37,824 bases of DNA from Deltaproteobacteria bacterium (lineage in GTDB: Bacteria; Desulfobacterota; Desulfuromonadia; Desulfuromonadales; Geopsychrobacteraceae), in the NCBI GenBank assembly GCA_024276905.1, contig JAJRWF010000004.1, positions 1-37,824 on the forward strand, read 5' to 3'. The stretch's first letter is position 1. Each line of letters begins with the position of its first letter. Both the position numbers and the translations under genes were made by a program. Positions 8,832 through 17,355 of the stretch are shown in pieces. The notes under the pieces were generated by a model. It was given only the letters and a program-made list of their open reading frames with translations, did not search any database and had not been told where the DNA came from.

Positions 8832-10052
8832 TCAAGTCTCTTTCGCTTTTTTCTCTCTAACAATACGACTGACCTGGGCATCGAGTCGCCCCTGATGCAA
8901 CTGCAGTGAAATCTGATCTCCGACCTTGACCTGCGATACCGCGCGCAGGGGTGTTCCGGCCGGTTGCAGGCGGGCCAGCGCATAACCACGACCCAGAACC
9001 CGCAAGGGGGACAATGCGTCAAGCTGTTCAGCCCATTGCTGCAGATGATTCTGCCGCTGTTGCTGGCACCAGATCATCGCCCGTTGCAGGCGTTGCTGCA
9101 GTTCAAGCAGTTGTCGCCGCCTTTCTCGCCAGGTTTCCAGTGGCGAAACCAGTCGTCGCTGCAGCGCAGTCAATCGAGACTGCATCAGTTCCAGCCGGGA
9201 GTGCAGAACCCGGCCGAGACGCGACAGCAGCTGATCGCAATGACGTTCGAGCTCTTCACGACTCCTGACCACCAGCTCGGCAGCAGAGGTCGGTGTCGGG
9301 GCGCGCAGGTCGGCAACCAGATCGGCAATACTGAAATCGACTTCATGCCCGACTGCCGCAACCACCGGCAGTTTTGAGGCATCAATGGCCCGGGCCACAA
9401 TCTCTTCGTTAAAAGCCCAGAGATCCTCTAGCGAACCGCCGCCGCGTCCAACGATCAGCACATCAGCGCTTCCGTCACGGTTCAGATCGGCAATCGCTGC
9501 GGCAATCTCGGCGGCGGCCCCCTCTCCCTGCACCCGAACCGCACGCAGCAGAACCTTGATCCCGGTTGCGCGACGCCGCAAAACGGTAAGAATATCGTGA
9601 ATCGCCGCGCCGGTCGCGGAGGTCACAATTCCGATGGTTTGCGGGTATTCAGGAAGGTCCTGTTTACGCTCCGCAGCAAACAGGCCTTCGGCGGCCAGTT
9701 TCTGCTTCAACTGTTCAAACGCCAGCTGCAACCCGCCGATGCCGAGCGGCTCGATCTTTTCCACGATCAGCTGCAATTCGCCGCGCTGGGTATAGACCGA
9801 AGCCCGTCCGCGACAAATCACCTGGGTGCCGTTTTCAGGATTGAACCGCAGCAGGCGGGCATGACTGCGAAAGATCACGCAGCGCAACTGACCACGCTCA
9901 TCCTTGAGACTGAAATATCCGTGTCCCGACGCCGGTCTTGTGAAGTTGGAGATTTCGCCCTCAACCAGGACCTCGACGAAATTCTCTTCAAGAAGATCCT
10001 TGAACAGCGCGACCAGTCGCGACACAGTCAATGGCTCAGATGTCATTTTCAT
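8832..10052 (-). CDS. xseA: Exodeoxyribonuclease VII large subunit
   Basis: This is the catalytic large subunit of exonuclease VII, about 406 residues. An N-terminal OB-fold (roughly 1-100) binds single-stranded DNA, including GEISNFTRPASGHGYFSLKD. The central catalytic domain carries the GRGGGSLEDLWAFN motif and a VGHEVDF stretch. The C-terminal third is a long Gln/Arg-rich coiled coil that binds XseB copies. The start is uncertain among a GTG at 10055, an ATG at 10052 and an ATG at 10046. I prefer 10052, with AGGT ten bases upstream. It is divergent from the ParA-like gene across a 138-base region. Confidence 0.94.
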   Translation of the reverse strand: MKMTSEPLTVSRLVALFKDLLEENFVEVLVEGEISNFTRPASGHGYFSLKDERGQLRCVIFRSHARLLRFNPENGTQVICRGRASVYTQRGELQLIVEKIEPLGIGGLQLAFEQLKQKLAAEGLFAAERKQDLPEYPQTIGIVTSATGAAIHDILTVLRRRATGIKVLLRAVRVQGEGAAAEIAAAIADLNRDGSADVLIVGRGGGSLEDLWAFNEEIVARAIDASKLPVVAAVGHEVDFSIADLVADLRAPTPTSAAELVVRSREELERHCDQLLSRLGRVLHSRLELMQSRLTALQRRLVSPLETWRERRRQLLELQQRLQRAMIWCQQQRQNHLQQWAEQLDALSPLRVLGRGYALARLQPAGTPLRAVSQVKVGDQISLQLHQGRLDAQVSRIVREKKAKET

Positions 10053-10109
10053 CACGTTTCAACCTGTCTCCTGCCCTTTCATCTCCAGCTCTTATCCACC
10101 CTCTTGCCA

Positions 10110-10138
10110 TTGACAGCAGGGGGCTGATCTCCTATTTT
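10110..10138 (+). promoter_or_regulatory. Sigma-70-type promoter of the ParA-like gene
   Basis: A perfect -35 TTGACA (10110-10115) is followed after exactly 17 bases by TATTTT (10133-10138), four of six matches to the -10 consensus. Transcription would begin near 10145, about 45 bases before the ATG at 10191. No other plus-strand gene lies upstream, so this would make the ParA-like gene a single-gene transcription unit. Confidence 0.6.
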
Positions 10139-10190
10139 AACGTCTGTCAGGAGTCCGTCGATAAGACCGCCTCCAAACCAAGGAGAATCC

Positions 10191-11597
10191 ATGCCTCGCC
10201 CCTACGTTATCACTGTTTCCAGCGAGAAAGGCGGGGTCGGCAAAACCACCCTGGCAACCAACCTGGCGGTCTATCTCAAAGCGCTGGCAGAGGACCTGCC
10301 AGTCACCCTGCTCAGTTTTGACAACCATTTCACGGTCGACCGTATGTTTCGGCTCAGCGCCGATCAGACCGCGTTTCATGTCGGGCAGCTCTTTGGTGAA
10401 ACCGCGCCGGCCGAGCTGATCCGCCAGGGCGAATACGGCGTCCAGATCATTCCCTCATGCCGGGATCTGAACAGCTTCAATCCGCAGCCCCCGGCAGATG
10501 ATGAGCTGGCCGAAATTCTCAGCAGCACAGACCTCGGCGGGGTGATCATTATCGACACCTGCCCGATTCTCGACCCCTACACCCGCAATGCGCTCTTTGC
10601 CGCCGACCGGGTGATCGTCCCGATCAAGGATGCACCTTCACTTGAAAACTGCAAGCATCTGGCGAACTTCTTTGCCGATCACGGCATTTCCCGTGCCCCA
10701 TTACGCCTGTTGCCATGCCTGATCGATACCCGGATTCGCTACAGCGGCCCCTTTCGCGATTCCTACCAACTGCTGAAGGCCTACGCGATCAACCGTGGTT
10801 ACCGCTGCCTTGAAGGCTTTATTGCCAAAAGCCCCAAGGTTGAATCCCTGGCAACCAACCCAGAAGGCAAAGTCTATCCGGTTCTGACCCACGGTCGCGG
10901 AACCGATGTTCATCTGCAGTTTACCCATCTCGCGCGGCAAATCTATCTGGAATACCTGGAGAAAGGCCCGCATCGCATGGGGGAAATTTCAGAGAGACAA
11001 CGAACCCGTGAAAACACTCTCCTGCGCCGTGAGCAGGAACGTCGGCAACGCTTGCTTGATCAATGCCTCTGCTGCGGTCGGACACTGGATTTACCGCAAC
11101 TGCCTGCCGCTTTTTATCTTGAATCTACAGACCGAGAGGTTTGCGGGTTTATCGAGGAAGACTGTTTCTACGCAATGGTTTTTGATGATCTCTACGGCGA
11201 GCAGAAGTCTGCACCCGGTTCGGCAATCAAGGAACTTTTTCGTGAAACAGCCCAGACCTCCTACTTTCTGCTGCAACGACAGGAAGCCTCCAAAGTCATG
11301 CTGGCACGTCTCGATGCCACGGGAGAAACGCTCTCCTGCCGCAGCAGCGAGGTGAAATCGACCCGCGGACTGCTGCGTCGTGCTGTCCCATTGCTGCACA
11401 ACCTGCTGGAACGTACCCTGCCGAGCGAAGGTCAGTCGCGCATGCTGCTGCTCAAAATGAGTGCAAACCCGGCCGCCAGTATCCTGGCCGAAGCTCCCTA
11501 TGCCAGGTTTCAGACCGCCTACAGCCGCGCCCGCCTTGACTATGACATGCCAGAAGAGGTAGCGACCGACGTTTTGAGCAACCCCGTCTTCCCTTGA
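10191..11597 (+). CDS. ParA/MinD-family ATPase with unrecognised C-terminal Cys-containing domain
   Basis: The 468-residue protein has an N-terminal deviant Walker A ATPase (SEKGGVGKTT, 11-20; IIIDTCP, ~119-125) like ParA/MinD proteins that position DNA or protein cargo. The ATPase ends near 255. It is followed by a highly charged, Arg/Glu-rich segment (262-290, probably helical) and a ~180-residue domain I do not recognise. That domain has a CLCCG cluster (Cys292, 294, 295) and Cys318 and Cys325, which could bind metal. No parB-like or min gene is adjacent. The start has AAGGAGA seven bases upstream. It is convergent with yibQ with only 14 bases between the stops. The biological role is unknown; the ATPase fold is certain. 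Confidence 0.85.
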   Translation: MPRPYVITVSSEKGGVGKTTLATNLAVYLKALAEDLPVTLLSFDNHFTVDRMFRLSADQTAFHVGQLFGETAPAELIRQGEYGVQIIPSCRDLNSFNPQPPADDELAEILSSTDLGGVIIIDTCPILDPYTRNALFAADRVIVPIKDAPSLENCKHLANFFADHGISRAPLRLLPCLIDTRIRYSGPFRDSYQLLKAYAINRGYRCLEGFIAKSPKVESLATNPEGKVYPVLTHGRGTDVHLQFTHLARQIYLEYLEKGPHRMGEISERQRTRENTLLRREQERRQRLLDQCLCCGRTLDLPQLPAAFYLESTDREVCGFIEEDCFYAMVFDDLYGEQKSAPGSAIKELFRETAQTSYFLLQRQEASKVMLARLDATGETLSCRSSEVKSTRGLLRRAVPLLHNLLERTLPSEGQSRMLLLKMSANPAASILAEAPYARFQTAYSRARLDYDMPEEVATDVLSNPVFP

Positions 11598-11611
11598 ACC
11601 GCTGGCGGAAC

Positions 11612-12736
11612 CTAATAACGCCGGACCATCTGTGAGGCCAGCACAAAATCAACCTTCTGGGATCGCAACCAGCTTTCGTTCTGGCGCAAGGCCTGAAATG
11701 TTTCGGGATAGGGGTGACAGATGGCGATCACCATCCCTTTTTCCTCGGCAATTCTGATCATCTTGCGCAACTGGCGGCTGATGTATGCGACATCCTCTTC
11801 ATTGTCGAGAAAGATATTACGTTGCGCGGTACGCATCCCCAGGCGGCGTGCCTCATCAAATGCGACTGAATCGCCAATAGTACGACTGTCGACAAAGAAA
11901 AATCCCGCCGTTTTCAGCTCTTCAAGGACCGTACGCATTGCCGGCCGATCTTCGGTAAAGCGTGATCCCATGTGGTTGTTACCGCCAATGGCACCGGGAA
12001 CTCGTTGGCGATACAATGACAGCCGCTGCTTCAGTTCATTGGGACTCAAGCTGAGCAGCAAGGCTTCGGGACCGGGGCTTATTGAAGGATAGTTACGGGG
12101 TTCCATCGGCAGATGGATCATATATTCGTAACCCTCGTCGCTGAGCATTCCGGCACCACGGGTGGCATAGGAGGTCTGCGGCAAAATGGATGGGGTGACC
12201 GGCAGAGTCAGGGAAATCAGATTACGAAAACCAGCCAGGTTGCGGCCCATATCATCCATGATAATTGCCACCAGCGGTCGTTTTTGGCGCACCTGTTCCG
12301 AAACTTTGTAGTGCAGCTCCATGCGCAGTTCGCTCTGCCAGTAGACGCGAACAATGCCCTTACGGGGTGCCAGATCAAGCTGCGCCGGACTGTCAGTCAA
12401 GGCAATCCGGGTTGCGAGCTCCATCAGGCGCTGCGCCTCGGGGTAATCACCGTACATCTGCAAGCGAACCAGGCGGTCACTGTCCCCGACCCGGCGCCAG
12501 CCGCTGGAGCGATCACTGGCGAGCAATGCCTCTTCGACCAGACGATTGACGTCCGCATAAGTCGAAATACGAATTTTCTCCGGTGGTGGCGGCGGACTCT
12601 GCAAACCGAAATACGCAATCAGCCCTCCCAGGACAAGTATCCCGCTGAGGACAATGACAAGCGCCAGTCTGACCCCTTGAACGGGTAGCCGCTTCTTCTT
12701 TTTTCCGGCCCGCAGGGGCTTCTTTTTACTGGTCAT
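11612..12736 (-). CDS. yibQ: Divergent polysaccharide deacetylase family protein (YibQ-like)
   Basis: The 374-residue protein begins with a Lys/Arg-rich stretch and one membrane segment (about 24-46), then a Pro-rich PPPPPE linker. The C-terminal two-thirds match the divergent polysaccharide deacetylase family, with VAIIMDDMGRN, HLPMEPRNYP, GGNNHMGSRF and VDSRTIGDS. In E. coli yibQ follows envC, the activator of cell-wall amidases. Here it also lies behind envC, with ctpA between, so a periplasmic cell-wall role is likely, though the substrate is unknown. A terminator separates it from ctpA, so it may have its own promoter or depend on readthrough. Confidence 0.85.
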   Translation of the reverse strand: MTSKKKPLRAGKKKKRLPVQGVRLALVIVLSGILVLGGLIAYFGLQSPPPPPEKIRISTYADVNRLVEEALLASDRSSGWRRVGDSDRLVRLQMYGDYPEAQRLMELATRIALTDSPAQLDLAPRKGIVRVYWQSELRMELHYKVSEQVRQKRPLVAIIMDDMGRNLAGFRNLISLTLPVTPSILPQTSYATRGAGMLSDEGYEYMIHLPMEPRNYPSISPGPEALLLSLSPNELKQRLSLYRQRVPGAIGGNNHMGSRFTEDRPAMRTVLEELKTAGFFFVDSRTIGDSVAFDEARRLGMRTAQRNIFLDNEEDVAYISRQLRKMIRIAEEKGMVIAICHPYPETFQALRQNESWLRSQKVDFVLASQMVRRY

Positions 12737-12750
12737 ATCATCCGTTTATG

Positions 12751-12775
12751 AAAAAAGGGAGGGCTGGTCTCCCCC
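12751..12775 (-). terminator. Intrinsic terminator downstream of ctpA
   Basis: On the minus strand GGGAG, a 7-base loop and CTCCC are followed directly by six T residues. It sits 28 bases after the ctpA stop and 15 bases before the yibQ start. It should end the long gspF-to-ctpA transcript. Confidence 0.75.
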
Positions 12776-12802
12776 ATTTATCCCGTGGGTGAAAAGGGAA
12801 AT

Positions 12803-14098
12803 TCATGACGCCTTGACTGCCTGAAGGTAATCGAGACCCTTCAGCAGATCAAGTGCGCGCATCAATTGAAAATCACTGCGTTCTTTCGGCGTGAGATGGG
12901 GGACTTCCTGCTCTTTTTTTTGCTCGGTCTCTGCCTCAAAATGATTGGCCAGATCACGCTCCCGATAATGTTCCGGGATCTGCTTCTGTGGCAGTTCAAG
13001 CGAAGGGACTTCAATATCCGGGGCGATCCCACGCGCCTGGATCGAGGTGCCACTCGGAGTAAAGTAGCGTGCAGTTGTGAGTCGCAAACCGGAATCATCG
13101 CTCAGGGGAATGATCGTTTGTACCGATCCCTTGCCGAAACTTTTCTCCCCCAGCAGCAGGGCACGACCATGGTCATGCAAGGCACCGGCAACGATTTCCG
13201 AAGCGCTGGCGCTTCCTTCATTAATCAGCAATACCAGGGGGTAGTCTGGTTCGGTGTCCTCGGCGGAGGCCTGAAAGTGCAACTGGCTGGCCTTGTCCCG
13301 CCCCTCGGTATAGACAATCAGACCCTCCTTAAGAAAAAGGTCGGAAACCGCAACCGCCTGGTCAAGCAATCCACCCGGATTGTTGCGCAGGTCAAGGATG
13401 ACCCCTTTGAGTCGCGTCTGGTTTTCGCGCCGGATTTTCGCCAGCAGATCCTTCAGTTCACTGCCGGTACGTTCCTGAAATTGTGTAATTCTCACGTAGG
13501 CAAAATCCGGTTCAAGGATGCGGCCACTGACACTGTGGATCTGTATCACTTCGCGCAGCATCTCGAATTCGAGCAATTTGTCCGTTCCCTGGCGACGGAT
13601 ACTCAGGGTGATTTTTTCACCACTTGGACCGCGCATCAATCTCACCGCCTCCATCAGGTTGAGATCCTGGGCCGATTTGCTGTCGATGCGAATGATGCGA
13701 TCACGGGCACGGATTCCGGCCCGCTGGGCCGGTGTCCCCTCGATCGGAGCGACAACGGAAAGAACACCCTTTTCAATCGTCACCTCAATACCGACGCCGC
13801 CGAATTCTCCGTGGGTGTCGGCCTGCATCTCTTCGTAAAGTTCCGGGGTTAAAAAACTGCTGTGCGGATCAAGCGTCGCGAGCATCCCACGGATTCCCCC
13901 GTAGATCAGATCACGGATATTGACCTCTTCAACGTAACTGCGATGGATCAGAGCCAGGACATCGGTAAAGAGCTCAAGATCCGCATAGGCGTTGTCTTCA
14001 GCTGCAGGTTCAGTCTTTTCCTGGGCACTGGCAACCATCTGCGGCACCAGCAGGCAGAACAACAACAAAACCGGGATCAGGGTACGGAGAGTCGGCAT
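12803..14098 (-). CDS. ctpA: Carboxy-terminal processing protease (S41 family)
   Basis: The 431-residue periplasmic protease starts with a signal peptide (hydrophobic LIPVLLLFCLLVPQMVASA). Next come a region with LDPHSSFLTPE, a PDZ domain (GIRARDRIIRID, RGPSGEKITL) and the S41 catalytic core. The nucleophile Ser lies in NEGSASASE and the Lys in GEKSFGKGSVQ, the Ser-Lys dyad of tail-specific proteases. Such enzymes cut periplasmic proteins at their C-termini, and several regulate cell-wall hydrolases. The start at 14098 is chosen because of AAGAGGTG upstream and the signal peptide. An extension to 14254 overlaps envC and lacks these. It follows envC by 37 bases in the FtsEX-EnvC unit. Confidence 0.92.
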   Translation of the reverse strand: MPTLRTLIPVLLLFCLLVPQMVASAQEKTEPAAEDNAYADLELFTDVLALIHRSYVEEVNIRDLIYGGIRGMLATLDPHSSFLTPELYEEMQADTHGEFGGVGIEVTIEKGVLSVVAPIEGTPAQRAGIRARDRIIRIDSKSAQDLNLMEAVRLMRGPSGEKITLSIRRQGTDKLLEFEMLREVIQIHSVSGRILEPDFAYVRITQFQERTGSELKDLLAKIRRENQTRLKGVILDLRNNPGGLLDQAVAVSDLFLKEGLIVYTEGRDKASQLHFQASAEDTEPDYPLVLLINEGSASASEIVAGALHDHGRALLLGEKSFGKGSVQTIIPLSDDSGLRLTTARYFTPSGTSIQARGIAPDIEVPSLELPQKQIPEHYRERDLANHFEAETEQKKEQEVPHLTPKERSDFQLMRALDLLKGLDYLQAVKAS

Positions 14099-14135
14099 AC
14101 TCACCTCTTCCTTCTTGAAAATTGACATAAGAACA

Positions 14136-15266
14136 CTATCTGCGTTTAAGCCAGGAAAGGGGGTTGACCGGCGCACCATTCTGGCGGATTTCAAAATAGA
14201 CCCCCTGTGCACCAGGCAATCCGGCAATGGCGACAGCCTCACCGGCCTCGACACGATCCCCGCCCTGCTTCAGCAAACTGTCCGCCTGGGCATAAAGGGT
14301 ATGGAAACCACCATCGTGAGCCACAATCAACAGGTTACCGTAACCTTTAAACCAGCTGGCAAAAACAACCTTGCCGGAAGCGACAGCCCGCATCTTGGTG
14401 CCGTGCGATGCGGAGATTTCGACCCCGTGGCTCTCGTACAGGGTTCCGAATTCCGGATTTTTCTGCGTCCCGAAACCAACCAGCAAGGAACCCTTCAGCG
14501 GCCAGGGAAGTTTTCCCTTGAGCGCCGCAAACTGACCGCCACTGCGATCCTGCGCACGCCCGAGATGATTGATCAAATCCTCTAGTCGCTGGGCTTTTTC
14601 CTTGAGTTGGCGCAGCTCAGCATGCAGTTGTGATTTGTTACGACGCACCCTGTTCAGCAACTTTGCCTGCAGCCGGCGAGCGGAACGGGCATCCACACGT
14701 TCCGCTTTTTCTGCCGCAAGGTTTTTTTTCTGCTGCTGGTGCAAGTGCTCCAGCTTATCAAGACGGGCTTTCTGACGAACCAGACTCGTCCTGAAATCGG
14801 CGACCATTTCCTTGTCATGATCAAGAATTCGCGAAAGATATTCATACTGCTGCGAGAGTTCCATCGGCGAATCAGCCGAAAAGAGCAGTTTGAGAATCCC
14901 GGTATTCCCTTCTTTGTAGAGAGCTGCCAGGCGTTTTTGCAACCTGCGTTCCTGACCGCGCAGTTCTCTCTTCCCCTGACTGATTTCAACCCGCACCCCA
15001 GCGATTTTTTTCTTGCCACGGCGCTGCCGACGCTGCAGATCACGGATACGACGATCAATCTCCTGCAGGCTGGTGTTTATTACCACCAGATCACGCAGCA
15101 GTGAAAGTTCCTGCTGTTGTTGTGCCTGCAGGGATTTATTTGTCTGCTCGATCCGCTGCTTTATCTGCTGCAATCGTGTGCGATTCTCCTGCTGTTCGAC
15201 ACCATAGACCGTCAACGGCAGGCAGAGCAGACTCAGACAGGTTAATATACGCAGAAAAGCAGACAT
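14136..15266 (-). CDS. envC: Murein hydrolase activator EnvC (coiled coil plus LytM/M23 domain)
   Basis: The 376-residue secreted protein has a signal peptide, about 220 residues of coiled coil rich in Gln/Arg/Leu, and a C-terminal M23 (LytM) domain. The C-terminus has YFEIRQNG and VNPLSWL, close to E. coli EnvC. The M23 zinc site looks degraded: SHGVEIS has Glu where active enzymes have Asp, and GVYFEI lacks the HxH histidines. This fits EnvC, a non-catalytic activator of amidases that is driven from the membrane by FtsEX. The ATG at 15266 immediately follows the ftsX stop, with AAGG overlapping it; the extension to 15329 lies inside ftsX. The gene order ftsE-ftsX-envC supports the functional call. 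Confidence 0.9.
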   Translation of the reverse strand: MSAFLRILTCLSLLCLPLTVYGVEQQENRTRLQQIKQRIEQTNKSLQAQQQQELSLLRDLVVINTSLQEIDRRIRDLQRRQRRGKKKIAGVRVEISQGKRELRGQERRLQKRLAALYKEGNTGILKLLFSADSPMELSQQYEYLSRILDHDKEMVADFRTSLVRQKARLDKLEHLHQQQKKNLAAEKAERVDARSARRLQAKLLNRVRRNKSQLHAELRQLKEKAQRLEDLINHLGRAQDRSGGQFAALKGKLPWPLKGSLLVGFGTQKNPEFGTLYESHGVEISASHGTKMRAVASGKVVFASWFKGYGNLLIVAHDGGFHTLYAQADSLLKQGGDRVEAGEAVAIAGLPGAQGVYFEIRQNGAPVNPLSWLKRR

Positions 15267-15270
15267 AGCC

Positions 15271-16167
15271 TTAAAGCCGGACGAACTTACGTAACGAAAA
15301 CAGACTGCCGAGCAAACCAAGCAAGACACCGCAGCATACCAGTACGAACTGTTGATTTGTGGCGAGAAAGACCGGGTCGAAGCCGACCGGGGCCAACCAG
15401 AAAGATTTCAGGCTTTTCTGCACCAGCAATTTAAAAGAGAGCCCAAGAAAACCGAGTGCCAAAAGCCCGCTGATCAATCCCTGCAACGCTCCTTCGAGCA
15501 GAAACGGAATCTGGATAAAACGCTTGGTCGCCCCAACCAAAGCCATGATTTCAAGTTCATCACGTCGAGCATAAAGGGTCAATTTTATTGTGTTCGAGAC
15601 GATAAAGAGTGCCGCAAACAGGAAAAAACCTCCGAGCAGCAGACCAACGAATTTAAGCAGATTGACAAAATTCTCGAAACGCTCCAGCCACTCCTGTCCG
15701 AAACGCAAGTCATTGAAGCGCGCGTCTTCTTTCAGCCGGGAAACAACCCGAGTCACACCGTCGCGGTTGCGCGCTGCAGGCTTGAGAGTGACTTCCAGCG
15801 AGGCCGGGAGCAGATCACGACTGACGCCTTCGAGCAGGCCGGCATCATTTCCGAGTCGCGTTTTAAAGCGTTTGAGTGCTTCGGTTTTGGAAACATAAAT
15901 GGCCTGTTTAACCTCGGGGAATTTTTCGACCTTACGGATCAGGGGAGCCAACGTGTTCCGTGACGGGGGCTGCTGGAAATAGGCCACGACCTGGACCTCT
16001 TCACTCCAGCTGCTGGCCAGTCCCTGGATATTTATCACCACCAGAAAAAAAGTCGCAACCGTGGCCAGAGCCACCGCCATGGTCAGAATAGCTGCGGTGC
16101 AAAGTACCGGCCATTGACGCATATTGCGCAAGGCACGGCGTATAAAATAGCGAACATTTTCCAGCAC
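15271..16167 (-). CDS. ftsX: Cell division ABC transporter subunit FtsX
   Basis: The 298-residue inner-membrane protein has the FtsX plan. A cytoplasmic N-terminus (YFIRRALRNMRQWP) is followed by one membrane helix and a periplasmic domain of ~110 residues (VVAYFQQPPS through LEVTLKPAA). Three more helices follow, with a cytoplasmic LTLYARRDELEIMALVGAT loop that contacts FtsE. It does not transport a substrate but relays ATP-driven movement to periplasmic cell-wall hydrolase activators, here most likely EnvC, encoded next. It begins with GTG and has GGAG upstream. An 81-base gap containing heptamer repeats separates it from ftsE. Confidence 0.94.
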   Translation of the reverse strand: MLENVRYFIRRALRNMRQWPVLCTAAILTMAVALATVATFFLVVINIQGLASSWSEEVQVVAYFQQPPSRNTLAPLIRKVEKFPEVKQAIYVSKTEALKRFKTRLGNDAGLLEGVSRDLLPASLEVTLKPAARNRDGVTRVVSRLKEDARFNDLRFGQEWLERFENFVNLLKFVGLLLGGFFLFAALFIVSNTIKLTLYARRDELEIMALVGATKRFIQIPFLLEGALQGLISGLLALGFLGLSFKLLVQKSLKSFWLAPVGFDPVFLATNQQFVLVCCGVLLGLLGSLFSLRKFVRL

Positions 16168-16223
16168 TGCAGAAACTCCATAAAATCGGTACGGCGTTCA
16201 GTGTTCAAGTTCAGCGTTAAAAA

Positions 16224-16243
16224 CTCACTCGTCACCCGTCACC
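16224..16243 (-). repeat. Short heptamer repeat between ftsE and ftsX
   Basis: On the minus strand this reads as near-tandem heptamers GTGACGG / GTGACGA / GTGAG, beginning about five bases after the ftsE stop. It matches the element at 33792-33811 at 16 of 18 central positions. No hairpin or T run is evident, so it is not a terminator. Confidence 0.55.
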
Positions 16244-16248
16244 AGCCA

Positions 16249-16914
16249 TCAAGGTTGATGATCCATAATCAAACGACCATCTTCGAGACCGAGAACCCGC
16301 TTGGGAAAGCGCTTGTAAAGACTATGATCATGGGTCGCCAACAGCACCGTCGTGCCACGGGCATGGGCATGTTTGAACAGCTCCATAATCTCGTAGGTGA
16401 CTTCCTGATCAAGGTTTCCACTCGGTTCATCTGCCAGCAGAATCAACGGGTCAACAACAAGTGCACGAGCAATGGCAATCCGCTGTTGTTCACCACCAGA
16501 GAGTTCGATCGGACGGCGCTGCAGGCGGTGTTCAAGACCAACTTCCTTGAGTGCCTGATAGACCTTTTTACTGACTTCGTAACGTTTCTTCCCTTGTGCC
16601 TCCAGGGCAAAAGCAACATTTTCGTAGACAGTCCGACTGCTCAGCAGTTTAAAATCCTGAAAAACCACCCCGATCTTGCGCCGCAGGTAAGGAATCTGTC
16701 GTCCGGTCATCCGGGTAATATTGGTGCCGTTGATCAGGATCTGCCCCCGAGTCGGCTTGGTCGCGCCATAAAGCATACTCAGAAAAGTGGTTTTACCGGC
16801 ACCGGAGGGGCCTGTGACATAGACAAATTCACCCTTCTCAACGTGAACTGTCATTTCGCGCAGGGCGACACTCTCTCTGCCGTACGATTTCGTAACATTA
16901 AATAATTGAATCAT
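16249..16914 (-). CDS. ftsE: Cell division ATP-binding protein FtsE
   Basis: The 221-residue ABC ATPase has Walker A GPSGAGKTT (35-43), signature LSGGEQQRIAIARAL, Walker B LILLADEPSGNLD and switch His in THDHSLY, all typical of FtsE. It pairs with FtsX at the division site to control peptidoglycan hydrolysis. It starts 25 bases after the second pseudopilin gene, so it may be read from the secretion-cluster transcript. Its own ribosome-binding site is weak (GGA). Confidence 0.94.
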   Translation of the reverse strand: MIQLFNVTKSYGRESVALREMTVHVEKGEFVYVTGPSGAGKTTFLSMLYGATKPTRGQILINGTNITRMTGRQIPYLRRKIGVVFQDFKLLSSRTVYENVAFALEAQGKKRYEVSKKVYQALKEVGLEHRLQRRPIELSGGEQQRIAIARALVVDPLILLADEPSGNLDQEVTYEIMELFKHAHARGTTVLLATHDHSLYKRFPKRVLGLEDGRLIMDHQP

Positions 16915-16938
16915 TGCGTTGAATCCACAGTCTGTCGT

Positions 16939-17352
16939 CTACCATTCACGGTAGGGAACACCGTCAATGCCGGTCTTGTCGCTACCGCTTTTGACATCAA
17001 AACAGCCACCTTCAGCGACGTCCCCTTCTTCGGTCGGCTCCGGCGGGACACATTCCCAGCTGTCTTCCTGCCGGGTAAATGGGTCACGTGGCAAACCACG
17101 CAGGTAATGACCGGCAACCAGATCTTCAAGGGAATTGGGATAAGCCCCCTTGTCGGCATAGTAACCGTCCAGGGCACGACGCATCTGATACAGATCCTCG
17201 CTGAGAATAGTTTCGCGCGCCCTGAGTTGATGGGTACGATAGCTCGGAATGGCAATCGCAGCAAGAACGCTGAGAATCATCATCACGGTTAACAGTTCAA
17301 CCAGTGTGAATCCCTGCTCTGCGGCGGATCGGCTTAAAAAAAATCTCATCAT
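16939..17352 (-). CDS. gspG: Type II secretion pseudopilin, GspG-like (second copy)
   Basis: The 137-residue protein has a short leader ending in EQG, then FTLVELLTVMMILSVLAA, a class III prepilin signal with Glu at +5 and one helix. The globular part contains YADKGAYPNSLEDLVAG and RDPFTRQEDSW. It ends SGSDKTGIDGVPY..W, the calcium-loop-like end of GspG major pseudopilins. It lacks the classic full GspG core and may be specialised. It would be cleaved by a prepilin peptidase encoded elsewhere and assembled into a periplasmic pseudopilus. The gene follows the first pseudopilin gene within four bases. The resemblance to the OxpG-type pseudopilin system described in Geobacter sulfurreducens is from memory. 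Confidence 0.85.
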   Translation of the reverse strand: MMRFFLSRSAAEQGFTLVELLTVMMILSVLAAIAIPSYRTHQLRARETILSEDLYQMRRALDGYYADKGAYPNSLEDLVAGHYLRGLPRDPFTRQEDSWECVPPEPTEEGDVAEGGCFDVKSGSDKTGIDGVPYREW

Positions 17353-17355
17353 CTT

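Noticed and set aside
12866-13852. 328-residue plus-strand reading frame
   Set aside because: It is antisense to ctpA, which has complete catalytic motifs.
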